Shown: positions 55,642 through 64,000 of the stretch, one piece after another
How the letters are laid out: every line of letters starts with the position of its first letter
How positions within the stretch are numbered: position 1 is the stretch's first letter
Source of the DNA: Candidatus Nanopelagicus hibericus
Lineage (GTDB): Bacteria; Actinomycetota; Actinomycetes; Nanopelagicales; Nanopelagicaceae
Assembly: GCF_002288005.1 (NCBI RefSeq)
Contig: NZ_CP016771.1
Location: 558,001 to 622,000 of the forward strand
DNA: 64,000 nucleotides
Reading direction: 5' to 3'
The notes under the pieces: model-generated
The model's database searches: none
Told to the model about the DNA's origin: nothing
What the model saw: only the letters and a program-made list of their open reading frames with translations
Translations under genes and position numbers: made by a program

Positions 55642-56366
55642 TTTCAGTTTTGGTAGTTATACCAACCTACAACGAATCTGAGAGTATTCAATCCCTTTTA
55701 TCTAGGCTTGATGCCGCCCGCAAAGTGGTATCAGAAATGTTCTCGATTGATATTTTGCTAGTTGATGACAGCTCACCGGATAAAACTGCCCAGATAGCTA
55801 CTTCAATGAACCTATCTAATTTTTCAGTATTAAATCGTTCTGATAAATCTGGTTTGGGTCCTGCCTACTTAGCCGGATTTAAGCAGGGTTTAAACTTAGA
55901 TTATCAATACTTTGTGGAGATGGACGCGGATTTAAGTCACCAACCAGAGCAGTTAGTGGATCTACTAAAGGCTGCCACGGCTAACAGTTTGGTGATTGGC
56001 ACCAGGTGGATGCCTGGCGGATCTGTCGTTAATTGGCCAAAAAAACGACGTTGGATATCAAAGTTAGGCACTAGGTACGCATCATTTGCACTCAACCTGC
56101 CATATAAAGATTTAACCTCAGGGTTTCGAGTACTGCCAAGGCAATTGTTAGAGAAGATTGATTTCACCTCGATTGAAACTCGCGGCTATGGATTTCAAAT
56201 TGAGATGGCATTAAAAGCTATTAGTAATGGATTTCAGATCAAGCAGGTGCCAATCACCTTTGTTGAACGAGAGAATGGATACTCGAAGATGAGTATGGCG
56301 ATTGTTTGGGAGGCGTGGTTTATGGTGACAATCTGGGGCTTGCGTAGGTTGATTAAACGCCGATAA
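55638..56366 (+). CDS. polyprenol-phosphate mannosyltransferase (Ppm1-like)
   Basis: A family 2 glycosyltransferase of 242 residues. The N-terminal VLVVIPTYNES, the metal-binding DDSSPD and the DADLSHQPEQ motif fit polyprenol-phosphate mannose synthases. The catalytic WPKKRRWISKLGTRYA and the end block YSKMSMAIVWEAW follow. It would make the lipid-linked mannose donor for surface glycans and lipoprotein mannosylation. The start is TTG, overlapping the lnt stop. Confidence 0.9.
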   Translation: MISVLVVIPTYNESESIQSLLSRLDAARKVVSEMFSIDILLVDDSSPDKTAQIATSMNLSNFSVLNRSDKSGLGPAYLAGFKQGLNLDYQYFVEMDADLSHQPEQLVDLLKAATANSLVIGTRWMPGGSVVNWPKKRRWISKLGTRYASFALNLPYKDLTSGFRVLPRQLLEKIDFTSIETRGYGFQIEMALKAISNGFQIKQVPITFVERENGYSKMSMAIVWEAWFMVTIWGLRRLIKRR

Positions 56367-56392
56367 TCTACATTATGTAAAGTAAAGAAGAT

Positions 56393-59239
56393 CTAGTTAG
56401 AAGCCAACTCCTCGATCGGTAGACAGCTGCACACCAAATTACGATCACCATATACTCCATCGATTCTTCCTACAGTAGGCAAGTATTTACCACCCCTTCC
56501 CATGCCAAAACTTTCACCATTTGGAAAGGCACCAATTAGTCTTGAGTACTTACGATCCCAATCATTTCGAACCAAATCACCAATTGTGTGAGGTGCATGG
56601 CGCAGCGGTGAATCTTCAATACTGACCTGTTTTGCCTCAACCTCAGCAATTTCAGCTCTAATGCTCTCCATTGCGGATAAAAATCTATCTAACTCCCTTA
56701 CATCCTCTGATTCAGTTGGTTCAATCATCATTGTGCCAGCAACTGGGAAACTAACAGTTGGTGAATGAAAACCATGATCCATTAATCTCTTCGCAATATC
56801 ATCTACCGTTACACCAGTATTTTTAGTTAATTCTCGAATATCGATAATACATTCATGGGCGATAAAGCCATTTTGTCCTTTGTATAAAACTGGAAATAAT
56901 CTCTCAATCTTCTTAGCGATGTAATTTGCCGACAAAATCGCTACCTCAGTTGCCTTGGTTAACCCAGCACCACCCATCATCCGGATATACATCCAGGATA
57001 TTGGCAGAATCGAAGCTGAACCAAAGGGCGCTCCAGATACTGGCCCAGGCCCAGTTGTAGGACCAGCCGATGAGTTTGCTGGATGATTTGGTAAAAAGGG
57101 CGCTAAGTGTTTCCGAGCAATAACCGGTCCAACACCTGGTCCCCCGCCACCATGAGGAATACAAAATGTTTTATGCAAATTTAAGTGTGAGACATCTGCG
57201 CCAAATTTTCCAGGTTTGGCCACGCCCACTAAAGCATTTAGATTGGCGCCATCGACATAAACCTGACCACCTGCCTCGTGGATCATCTCGCATATCTGGG
57301 AAATTGCTGATTCAAATACGCCATGAGTGGATGGATAGGTGACCATCAAAGCTGCCAAGGTGGATCGGTACTGCGTAATCTTTAATTTTAAATCTTCTAA
57401 ACTTACATTCCCGTTTTCATCGCAGGCGATAACAATGACTTTCATTCCTGCCATAACCGCACTTGCCGCATTTGTTCCATGAGCACTAGATGGGATTAAG
57501 CAGATATCTCGTGCACTCTCCCCCTTGCTATCAAGATAGTTTCGAATTGCTAACAAACCAGCAAACTCACCTTGAGATCCAGCATTAGGTTGCAGCGAAA
57601 CTGCGTCATATCCAGTTATCGATATCAACCAATCACTGAGTAACTTGATTAGTTGCGTGTATCCAGCTGCTTGATCCGCCGGTCCAAAAGGATGAATTGA
57701 ATTAAACTCTGGCCAAGTTATCGGAATCATCTCTGAAGTGGCATTTAATTTCATGGTGCAGGAGCCAAGTGGAATCATCGTTCGATCTAACGCTAAATCA
57801 CGGTCTGAAAGTGTTCTAATGTGCCTCAGCATCGCAGTTTCAGAGTGATATGTATTAAAGATTGGATGGGATAAGAAATCTGTTTTCCGAGCAAGATTAG
57901 ATGCCGGTATCTCGCTTGAATCCAGTTTCGAGCCAAATATTGTCAAAAGCTGGGATAAATCATTTTCAGTACTTTGTTCATCAAAACTAACAGATAGCGA
58001 GTTGTTGGAAACTAGTCTGATATTAAAACCAGATTGAGCAGCCTTATCAAAAATTTGTCTCGCTTTTTCGGTGTTAATTAGCACTGTATCAAATATTTCA
58101 TAATTAGCTACATCAAATCCGCTTGATCTAAGTGCTCCCCTGAAATTGTAGGCAAAGCCTTGAACCCTACTTGCTATCGCTTTCAATCCTTGCGGCCCGT
58201 GCCACATGGTGTAAAACGCTGCAATCACCGCCAACAAAACTTGTGCGGTACAGATATTTGATGTGGCTTTATCTCGTCTTATATGTTGTTCACGAGTTTG
58301 TAACGCTAATCTAAACGCAAGATTCCCGTGGGTATCAACTGATTGGCCCACCAGTCTCCCTGGTAGTGATCTCTCTAATCCAGTGCGCACAGCTAGAAAT
58401 CCAGCATGTGGTCCACCATATCCAACTGGAACACCAAATCTTTGTGCGGAGCCAACTGCAATATCTGCGCCATATTCACCAGGAGTTTTAAATAAAGTCA
58501 GTGCTAATAAATCGCAATTAACAATCACCAGCGCTGATTTGGATTGAACGCTGGCGATAATTTTGCTTATATCTTTAACTTCACCAGTGGAGTTGGGATA
58601 GGCAATCACCGCTGCAAAAATATCACCTGCAAAATCAGTACTGCTGAAATCAATTTCTATCACCTTGATTTTCAATGGTTTGGCTCGAGTATGAACCACC
58701 GCTTTTACATGCGGATGAAGATTGGTATCAATCACAAAAGCAGCTTCATCAGAGCCTTGCCAAACACGTCTTGCTAATGTCATCGCTTCAGCGGTTGCAG
58801 TTGCTTCATCCAACATGGATGCGTTAGCGATATCTAATCCAGTTAAATCTGTGACCGCTGTTTGAAATGCAAATATCGCCTCCAACCGACCTTGAGCTAT
58901 CTCTGGTTGATATGGTGTGTAAGCGGTGTACCAGCCGGGATTTTCCAAGACATTTCTTAAAATTACTGCTGGGGTGATAGTTCCATAGTAACCGCTGCCA
59001 ATGAAGTTTTTCTTGATGGAATTCTTTTTGGCTATCTCAGATATTTCTGCCAGGGCAGCGGTTTCTGAGATCGCGCTAGGAATAGCTTTTTCGATCTCAC
59101 CTTTAATATGAATATTGTTGGGAACAACTGACTTAATAAAGGAATCTAAATCTTTGAATCCTAATTCAAGCAGCATGGTTTGAATCTGATATTGGTTTGG
59201 ACCAATATGTCGATCGGTAAAATCAGATCGGTGACTCAT
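56393..59239 (-). CDS. gcvP: glycine dehydrogenase (P protein of the glycine cleavage system)
   Basis: GcvP decarboxylates glycine with pyridoxal phosphate and passes the aminomethyl group to GcvH. The PLP-binding lysine lies in HLNLHKTFCIPHGGGGPGVGP, and the earlier GYYGTITPAVILRNVLENPGWYTAYTPYQPEIAQGRLE is the family block. The length is 948 residues. ATG 59239 has a GGGGGAG site close upstream; ATG 59254 has none. gcvH is upstream in the same orientation, but gcvT and a lipoamide dehydrogenase gene are not in the window. Confidence 0.96.
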   Translation of the reverse strand: MSHRSDFTDRHIGPNQYQIQTMLLELGFKDLDSFIKSVVPNNIHIKGEIEKAIPSAISETAALAEISEIAKKNSIKKNFIGSGYYGTITPAVILRNVLENPGWYTAYTPYQPEIAQGRLEAIFAFQTAVTDLTGLDIANASMLDEATATAEAMTLARRVWQGSDEAAFVIDTNLHPHVKAVVHTRAKPLKIKVIEIDFSSTDFAGDIFAAVIAYPNSTGEVKDISKIIASVQSKSALVIVNCDLLALTLFKTPGEYGADIAVGSAQRFGVPVGYGGPHAGFLAVRTGLERSLPGRLVGQSVDTHGNLAFRLALQTREQHIRRDKATSNICTAQVLLAVIAAFYTMWHGPQGLKAIASRVQGFAYNFRGALRSSGFDVANYEIFDTVLINTEKARQIFDKAAQSGFNIRLVSNNSLSVSFDEQSTENDLSQLLTIFGSKLDSSEIPASNLARKTDFLSHPIFNTYHSETAMLRHIRTLSDRDLALDRTMIPLGSCTMKLNATSEMIPITWPEFNSIHPFGPADQAAGYTQLIKLLSDWLISITGYDAVSLQPNAGSQGEFAGLLAIRNYLDSKGESARDICLIPSSAHGTNAASAVMAGMKVIVIACDENGNVSLEDLKLKITQYRSTLAALMVTYPSTHGVFESAISQICEMIHEAGGQVYVDGANLNALVGVAKPGKFGADVSHLNLHKTFCIPHGGGGPGVGPVIARKHLAPFLPNHPANSSAGPTTGPGPVSGAPFGSASILPISWMYIRMMGGAGLTKATEVAILSANYIAKKIERLFPVLYKGQNGFIAHECIIDIRELTKNTGVTVDDIAKRLMDHGFHSPTVSFPVAGTMMIEPTESEDVRELDRFLSAMESIRAEIAEVEAKQVSIEDSPLRHAPHTIGDLVRNDWDRKYSRLIGAFPNGESFGMGRGGKYLPTVGRIDGVYGDRNLVCSCLPIEELASN

Positions 59240-59283
59240 CACTCCCCCATGCAATCCATTAGTGGTGTGAGATTTTAGTAGGT

Positions 59284-59790
59284 TTAAGCGCCCTTAAGCT
59301 TTCTACGTTGGGCTAACTCATCGTTAGATTGACCACTTACTACGAGGGAACCATCACTTAGGCTCTCACCCTGTAGCGTGGATAGGGATCCTTCGACCTC
59401 ACTCCAAACTTTTCCGATTGCAATACCAAAAACACCCTGACCACCTTGTAAAAGGTCAACAATCTCATCTGGACTTGTGCACTCATAAATTGAGGCACCA
59501 TCACTCATCAAAGTGATCGATTCCAGATCTTCCACCCCGCGGGCACGCAGGTGCTCCACCGCACTTCTAATATTTTGTAGGGATACTCCAGTATCAAGTA
59601 ACCGCTTGACGATTTTTAATACCAAAATATCTCGAAAACTATAAAGTCGTTGGGATCCAGAGCCAGCTGCTCCTCGAACACCTGGAACTACCAATTCAGT
59701 ACGAGCCCAATAATCAAGTTGGCGATATGAAATTCCTGCCGCCACACAGGCGGTTGCACCGCGATAGCCAATCTCTGCTGAGGTGTTCAT
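59284..59790 (-). CDS. MerR-family transcriptional regulator (ResR/McdR-like)
   Basis: A 168-residue MerR-type regulator. The winged helix is ISYRQLDYWARTELVVPG and GSQRLYSFRDILVLKIVKRLLDTGVSLQNIRSAVEHL. The C-terminal region lacks metal-binding cysteines typical of heavy-metal sensors. Its position next to a bifunctional nuclease, FtsR and gcvP corresponds to mycobacterial Rv1830, a regulator of growth and division. A TAGAAT hexamer nine bases upstream is a weak promoter candidate. Confidence 0.88.
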   Translation of the reverse strand: MNTSAEIGYRGATACVAAGISYRQLDYWARTELVVPGVRGAAGSGSQRLYSFRDILVLKIVKRLLDTGVSLQNIRSAVEHLRARGVEDLESITLMSDGASIYECTSPDEIVDLLQGGQGVFGIAIGKVWSEVEGSLSTLQGESLSDGSLVVSGQSNDELAQRRKLKGA

Positions 59791-59865
59791 AAGTGCTCAA
59801 TTCTATGGGGAAGTGCTAATTGTAGAAGAGGCTGCCTGCCTAGCCCCTCAACGACACGGATTTAT

Positions 59866-59885
59866 CAACCCAAGGTTTAGGGTTG
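59866..59885 (-). terminator. small hairpin after the bifunctional nuclease gene
   Basis: On the minus strand the repeat CAACCC (59885-59880) pairs with GGGTTG (59871-59866) across an eight-base loop, just after the nuclease stop. No T-run follows, so it may be a weak terminator or a processing site. Confidence 0.25.
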
Positions 59886-59888
59886 GAC

Positions 59889-60362
59889 TTAACCTAGAAA
59901 ATCTTCTGGTTTTATCTGATCTAAGAACTCTTTGAACCGCTCAACCTCATCTTCGGCTTGGTCTGGAATCTCAATACCAGCCTCAGATAGCAGTTGCTCA
60001 CTGGCGAGGATGGGAGATCCAGTACGGAGTGCTAAAGCGATGGCATCACTAGGTCTGGCAGAGATGGTTGGACCATCTTCAAAATTGAGTTGGGCATAGA
60101 AAATTCCATCTTTAAGTTCAGTCAAATAGACGGTATTGAGTTTGGCCCCTAATTCAGACAACACATCCTTAAAAAGATCATGAGTTAAAGGCCTTGGCGG
60201 TTTAACCTCTTGCTGGGCGAAGGCAATGGCGGTAGCTTCAACTGCGCCAAGCCAAATTGGAAGATAGCGAAGACCATCTAACTCTTTCAATAAAACTATA
60301 GGTTGGTTTGAGGGCATCTCTACCCTTACTCCCATTACCTCAACTGGATGGTAATCGCTCAT
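59889..60362 (-). CDS. bifunctional nuclease-family protein (BFN domain)
   Basis: A 157-residue BFN-domain protein, equivalent to mycobacterial Rv1829. The motif LPIWLGAVEATAIAFAQQ is the family hallmark, and RPLTHDLFKDVLSELGA with SARPSDAIALALR completes the fold. Nuclease activity on DNA and RNA is reported for plant members; the bacterial function is uncertain. Its acidic C-terminus (DEVERFKEFLDQIKPEDF) is also typical. It lies between two MerR regulators. Confidence 0.9.
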   Translation of the reverse strand: MSDYHPVEVMGVRVEMPSNQPIVLLKELDGLRYLPIWLGAVEATAIAFAQQEVKPPRPLTHDLFKDVLSELGAKLNTVYLTELKDGIFYAQLNFEDGPTISARPSDAIALALRTGSPILASEQLLSEAGIEIPDQAEDEVERFKEFLDQIKPEDFLG

Positions 60363-60367
60363 TTAAA

Positions 60368-60373
60368 ATATTA
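60368..60373 (-). promoter_or_regulatory. -10 hexamer (TAATAT) of the bifunctional nuclease gene
   Basis: On the minus strand TAATAT is followed by five bases and the ATG. It overlaps the end of ftsR and could give the nuclease gene its own leaderless transcript. Confidence 0.4.
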
Positions 60374-61084
60374 TTTTGCGCGATGCAAACCGGCGCGGAC
60401 TAAGGATGCGTGTAGGCGAATAGAAAGTGATGCTAACTCTCGCTCAACCTCTTCAGCTCTTGCTTTTGCATCCGCTCCCTTTTGGCGCAACAGTGGAGTT
60501 GTTACTTGTTCCACTAAACCAATCTCTCGATCTGCAGCAGTTTTAAAAGCTCGAAGATGTCTGGCGCCGATTCCAAAAGCTGATATCTCAGCCACCGCTT
60601 TGGCAACTGCCAAAGCATCGGAGTCGTAATGCCTGCCCCTGATCGCTACCAATCCATAAGATTCAATCTCAGTCAATTGATCATCACTTAAATTAGCTGC
60701 AGATAGCAACTCGTTTCTAGTCAACCTTAAATCATTATCACCGCCAAATTGATCAGCAGTCAGAGCGCCATCCTTGCTGGCAAGTCGTGGTGAAGCTACT
60801 CCACCTACAACTTTTGCTGGTGCTAATCCGCGGTCCATTGCATCCAAATTTTCCTTAATCACTTTTAAAGGCAGGTATTGATCTCGCTGTGATAGAAGGA
60901 CAAAACGCAAGCGGTCTAAATCAGATGTGGTGAATTTTCGATATCCACTTGGTGTTCGTTGTGGCTCAATTAATCCTTCAGACTCTAAAAACCTTATTTT
61001 AGATATTGTGATATCTGAAAACTCGGTGCGAAGCCTGGAGAGTACCTCGCCTATACTCAAATACGCTCTTGCTGGAACATTCAT
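60371..61084 (-). CDS. ftsR: MerR-family regulator FtsR
   Basis: A 237-residue MerR regulator matching FtsR of corynebacteria and Rv1828 of mycobacteria, which activates ftsZ expression. The N-terminal winged helix is LSIGEVLSRLRTEFSDITISKIRFLESEGLIEPQRTPSGYRKF. The C-terminal part is a long helical dimerisation region. Start and stop overlap with garA at one end, and the nuclease start is 8 nt away at the other. The ftsZ link is taken from other genera. Confidence 0.9.
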   Translation of the reverse strand: MNVPARAYLSIGEVLSRLRTEFSDITISKIRFLESEGLIEPQRTPSGYRKFTTSDLDRLRFVLLSQRDQYLPLKVIKENLDAMDRGLAPAKVVGGVASPRLASKDGALTADQFGGDNDLRLTRNELLSAANLSDDQLTEIESYGLVAIRGRHYDSDALAVAKAVAEISAFGIGARHLRAFKTAADREIGLVEQVTTPLLRQKGADAKARAEEVERELASLSIRLHASLVRAGLHRAK

Positions 61085-61524
61085 TACTTATCCCCTATAA
61101 ATAGAGTTAGATGGTATTTACCAATTTGCACTTCATCTCCTGCTTTTATTGCACTCTCTTTAACCGCCACCGCATTTATATAGCTGCCATTTAAACTACC
61201 CAAATCTTTAAGACGATATCCCTCATCCTTTGTTATCAATGCGTGGGATCTAGATACGGTGATGTCATCTAAAACAATTTGATTACTCATATCTCGGCCA
61301 ACTTTGGTTTGCGCTGTATCTAATAGGTATCTGCCACCTATTCCAGCACCTTTGAGAATCAACAAAATTCCTTGACCTTTTGGCAGGTTATTAACCACAT
61401 TTTGTTGCTCAACGCTCAGAGATTTATAGATTTCATCAGATCCAGCTGCTTGCGGAATGGAGCGTAATTGACGAAGATTTAAGGTGGAGGTCAAATCATT
61501 TGGCGGTGTTGCCTTATCAGCCAT
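61084..61524 (-). CDS. garA: FHA-domain regulator GarA
   Basis: GarA is a phosphorylation-controlled regulator of central nitrogen and carbon metabolism in mycobacteria (Odh inhibitor OdhI in corynebacteria). The C-terminal FHA domain is complete: KVGRDMSNQIVLDDITVSRSHALI and LKDLGSLNGSYIN. The N-terminal LTSTLNLRQL (residues 11-20) resembles the ETTS phospho-acceptor region. ATG 61524 has a GAGGGGG site upstream, so I prefer it over the longer ATG 61575. The gene is 58 nt downstream of gcvH. Confidence 0.9.
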   Translation of the reverse strand: MADKATPPNDLTSTLNLRQLRSIPQAAGSDEIYKSLSVEQQNVVNNLPKGQGILLILKGAGIGGRYLLDTAQTKVGRDMSNQIVLDDITVSRSHALITKDEGYRLKDLGSLNGSYINAVAVKESAIKAGDEVQIGKYHLTLFIGDK

Positions 61525-61582
61525 AGATTCCCCCTCTTCACTATCAACTAGAGGCTCACAGTATTGCCTAGCCAAGTAGCGG

Positions 61583-61966
61583 TCAAGCGGTAAGTTGTTG
61601 ATACTCCTGCGCTGAAAGTAGCGATTCTTCTAATTTCGAGGTTGAAATTTCAATCTCTGCTATCCAACCCTGACCATAGGGATCTGAATTGATCATCTCT
61701 GGCTTTGAATCCAAGTCACTATTAATAAGTACTACTTTGCCTGATATCGGTGCGTAAATCTCCGAAACCGATTTAGTGGACTCCACCTCTCCACAAACAG
61801 AATTAGCTTTTATATCAGCTCCCTGTTTAGGCAACTGAATATAAACAATATCTCCTAAAGCTGATTGAGCGTAGTCAGTGATACCAATTCTAAATCTAGT
61901 TGGTGAAAGTTCTGATATCCACTCATGCTCTTTTGTATATCTAAGATTCTCTGGAACCTGTGACAT
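61583..61966 (-). CDS. gcvH: glycine cleavage system H protein
   Basis: GcvH carries a lipoyl arm that shuttles the aminomethyl group among the P, T and L proteins. The lipoylation lysine is K65 in GEVESTKSVSEIY. The N-terminal LRYTKEHEWI and GITDYAQSALGDIVYIQLP are standard. The length of 127 residues is normal. A GAGGGG site precedes the ATG. The nearby gcvP makes this half of the system. Confidence 0.96.
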   Translation of the reverse strand: MSQVPENLRYTKEHEWISELSPTRFRIGITDYAQSALGDIVYIQLPKQGADIKANSVCGEVESTKSVSEIYAPISGKVVLINSDLDSKPEMINSDPYGQGWIAEIEISTSKLEESLLSAQEYQQLTA

Positions 61967-61994
61967 TACCCCTCATATCTAACTTGAATGCTTC

Positions 61995-62540
61995 TCATAA
62001 AATCTTTGGTTTCCGTAAACCCTTTGCTAGGTATTGAATACCTGTGTAAAAGTACAGGGTGATCCCCCAGATAGCAAAGGACCAGCCAGCAGCAAAACAC
62101 CAAACCCCAATCACCGCCACCTCCTCCAATAATAGGAATGGGAAGGCATAGAGCAGGTTGAAAGTGGCAGCTTTGCCCAAAAAACTAACTTCAAGAAAGG
62201 GGATCCCTCGAAACTTTTGATAAATAATTTCTAGGAAGAGAATTAGATCACGGGCGATAATCGCTGCTACCAATGGCCAGGGCAGAAGTTCCTTGGTTGC
62301 AAAGGCGATTATTACCGCAGCTATATATAATCGATCCACAGTTGGATCAAACTTGGCTCCAAAATCTGAGGTTTGATTCAGCGCTCTGGCAATTTTTCCA
62401 TCCAAATAATCTGTAATTCCGCCTAATGCAAGTACCACAAAGCTTGCTACCGGCTGATCTGCAATCAGGAAAAGATAAAGAAATAGCGGTACCCCTAGCG
62501 CCCGGATCAAGGTGAGGGCATTTGGAATGTTAAGCATCAT
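61995..62540 (-). CDS. pgsA: CDP-alcohol phosphatidyltransferase (PgsA-like)
   Basis: A polytopic membrane enzyme of about 181 residues. The active-site motif DGxxAR-x8-GxxxD-x3-D is present as [24 protein letters not shown]. It is probably phosphatidylglycerophosphate synthase or cardiolipin synthase, based on length and motif spacing; which one is not settled by sequence alone. It overlaps the cmk-der stop; GTG 62543 and ATG 62537 are other possible starts. Confidence 0.86.
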   Translation of the reverse strand: MMLNIPNALTLIRALGVPLFLYLFLIADQPVASFVVLALGGITDYLDGKIARALNQTSDFGAKFDPTVDRLYIAAVIIAFATKELLPWPLVAAIIARDLILFLEIIYQKFRGIPFLEVSFLGKAATFNLLYAFPFLLLEEVAVIGVWCFAAGWSFAIWGITLYFYTGIQYLAKGLRKPKIL

Positions 62541-64000
62541 CACGTTCCTTCAATTTTACCGCCACCTCAATTGGTGTGCCTTCAAAGCCAAAATCCTCTC
62601 GCAACCGGCGTTCAATAAATCTGCGATATGCGGTTTCTAAGAAACCGGTGGCAAAGACCACAAATTTAGGCGGACAGGTTCCAGCCTGGGTAGCAAACTT
62701 AATCTTAGGCTGCTTACCAGATCTAACTGGAGGTGGATTTGCGGCAACCAACTCCCCCAAAAATGCATTTAATTTTGCGGTTGGAATTCTTTTCTCCCAA
62801 TTAGTTAACGCTGTTCGAAGTGCTGGTGCTAGCCGATCTCGATGCCAACCAGTTTTGGCCGAAAGATTCACCCGTTGCGCCCACGGGTATCGCTCCAGCT
62901 GCCGGTCAATCTCCCGATCAAGCACCAGTTGTCGCTCCTCGTCAACTAGATCCCATTTATTCATCACTATAACTAAGGCCTTACCCGCTTCATCTGCCAT
63001 GCTGACGATTCGAATATCTTGTTCGGTAAGTATTTGGGATGCATCAAAAATTACCAAGGCAACTTCAGCTCTATCAAGTGCTATTGCAGTACGAAGTGAA
63101 GCATAATAATCAGTTCCACTTGCTTGATGTGCACGCCTTCTGATTCCAGCAGTGTCGATAAACCGCCAAGTTGATCCGCCGAAATCAATCAACTCATCAA
63201 CGGCGTCCCTAGTAGTTCCTTCGACATCATCTACCAAAACTCTTGGTGAACCTGCTAGTGCATTTAACAAACTAGATTTTCCAACATTTGGACGGCCAAC
63301 TAATGCAACTCTTCGATAACCGTCATCAACTTGAGATGTGCCAACCTCCGGCAACGCACCAGTCAAAAGATCTAATAGATCTCCACTTCCGCGGCCATGC
63401 AGTGCTGATACAAATCTAGGCTCACCTAGTCCCAAGTTCCATAACTCATAACCTTCAGCTTCGTCCTCAGCGTTGTCGATTTTGTTGGCAACTAAAATGA
63501 CTTTTTTGCCACTTTTCCTTAGCAAGTCAACAAGTGATGCATCCTCATCTAATGCACCCACCTGGGCATCAACTACAAACATAATTAAATCCGCCTCAGC
63601 AATCGCAGCTTCAGCACCTGCAGTTATTTTTTCAGAGATTCCAGTTGGTTTTACCTCCCAGCCACCAGTGTCAATTAGAAAAAATCTTCGGCCATTCCAC
63701 TCTGCTTCATACTTCACGCGATCCCTGGTAACGCCAGGAGTATCTTCAACTATTGCCTCTCGCCTGCCAATCATTCGATTTACCAGGGTGGATTTGCCTA
63801 CATTGGGACGACCAATTACTGCAACGGTTGGCAAGCCCAGTAAATTTCGCTGCTTCAACCATTTCCAAATCTGATCTGTAACCTCCTGCAGTGTCAGTCG
63901 GGTGGAGTCGATCACCGCAGCATCGGCAGCTTGCGTGAGTGGTGAAATAGCTCTTGATGAATCAATTTGATCTCGATTTGCCAGAGATTCTCCTATTTTT
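62530..64000 (-). CDS. der: bifunctional cytidylate kinase / GTPase Der (5' end outside window)
   Basis: The frame is open to the window edge. At its upstream end the sequence reads [20 protein letters not shown] and then [14 protein letters not shown], the C-terminus of cytidylate kinase. With no stop it continues into Der, whose first P-loop is [16 protein letters not shown], with [10 protein letters not shown], then a second GTPase [14 protein letters not shown] and [16 protein letters not shown]-like domain follows. Der assembles the 50S subunit; Cmk makes CDP from CMP. This fusion is known in actinobacteria. A GTG at 63915 is not the true start. Confidence 0.95.
   Translation of the reverse strand, partial: KIGESLANRDQIDSSRAISPLTQAADAAVIDSTRLTLQEVTDQIWKWLKQRNLLGLPTVAVIGRPNVGKSTLVNRMIGRREAIVEDTPGVTRDRVKYEAEWNGRRFFLIDTGGWEVKPTGISEKITAGAEAAIAEADLIMFVVDAQVGALDEDASLVDLLRKSGKKVILVANKIDNAEDEAEGYELWNLGLGEPRFVSALHGRGSGDLLDLLTGALPEVGTSQVDDGYRRVALVGRPNVGKSSLLNALAGSPRVLVDDVEGTTRDAVDELIDFGGSTWRFIDTAGIRRRAHQASGTDYYASLRTAIALDRAEVALVIFDASQILTEQDIRIVSMADEAGKALVIVMNKWDLVDEERQLVLDREIDRQLERYPWAQRVNLSAKTGWHRDRLAPALRTALTNWEKRIPTAKLNAFLGELVAANPPPVRSGKQPKIKFATQAGTCPPKFVVFATGFLETAYRRFIERRLREDFGFEGTPIEVAVKLKERDDA

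Noticed and set aside
59240-59283. Possible glycine riboswitch before gcvP
   Set aside because: The 44-nt gap cannot hold the aptamer, and no paired stems were found.
63913-63915. GTG as the start of a stand-alone der gene
   Set aside because: The frame continues upstream with a clear cytidylate kinase C-terminus, so Der is the tail of a fusion.
1-64000. CRISPR arrays, insertion sequences, prophage or integrative elements
   Set aside because: No direct repeat arrays, transposase or integrase motifs or att-like duplications were seen. The region looks like conserved core genome.

Overview
The window reads as chromosomal DNA of a low-GC, streamlined actinobacterium (Actinomycetia). Lineage markers visible in the sequence are the mycothiol ligase MshC, an actinobacterial-type IHF (mIHF), a BldD-like regulator, the GarA/FtsR/GcvH cluster, PafB/PafC, the DUF3090/SCO1664/MSMEG_4193-type trio and a fused Cmk-Der. 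AT-rich codon use, 4-nt stop/start overlaps and almost no intergenic DNA point to a freshwater acI-like organism (Nanopelagicales) as the best guess; this assignment is inference. I see no insertion sequence, phage gene, CRISPR array or rRNA. There is one tRNA gene, and no gene-free stretch over 300 bases.

Layout. 1-8119: alaS (3' part), ruvX, mltG, the shikimate genes aroE-(prepilin peptidase)-aroC-aroK-aroB-aroQ, then efp and nusB. 8116-8565: bldD-like regulator on the minus strand. 8621-27316: an extended pyrimidine superoperon, opened by a PyrR-type RNA hairpin: pyrR-pyrB-pyrC-carA-carB-pyrK-pyrD-pyrF, running on into an mIHF-Gmk fusion, rpoZ, coaBC, metK, a helicase-dead priA, def, fmt, rsmB and rpe. 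27313-36184: mixed-strand housekeeping and transport genes (serB, ABC ATPase, ung, NCS2 permease, YczE-like protein, divergent UppP, DUF554, alcohol dehydrogenase, tdk, apt, tRNA-Leu). 36250-41710: M20 peptidase, aldo/keto reductase and the phosphomutase-DUF3090-SCO1664-mshC cluster. 41752-46732: metH, a HAD hydrolase, trmI. 46733-56366: FKBP lipoprotein, pafB-pafC-tatA-tatC, a lipid kinase, helY, a 5'-3' exonuclease, lnt and ppm1. 56393-64000 (minus): bifunctional cmk-der, pgsA, gcvH, garA, ftsR, a bifunctional nuclease, a second MerR regulator and gcvP.

The observations most worth following are: (1) a single uninterrupted reading frame joining actinobacterial IHF to guanylate kinase; (2) the trmI...FKBP-pafBC-tatAC-helY neighbourhood with the whole Pup-proteasome module absent from its usual place; (3) a recurring TANNNT hexamer 5-8 nt before the start codon of most transcription-unit heads, implying widespread leaderless transcription and deciding several starts; (4) a PyrR hairpin that contains the ribosome binding site of pyrR and seems to begin at the transcript 5' end; (5) a BldD homologue retaining the RxD-x8-RxxD c-di-GMP signature; (6) mltG without a conventional start codon.
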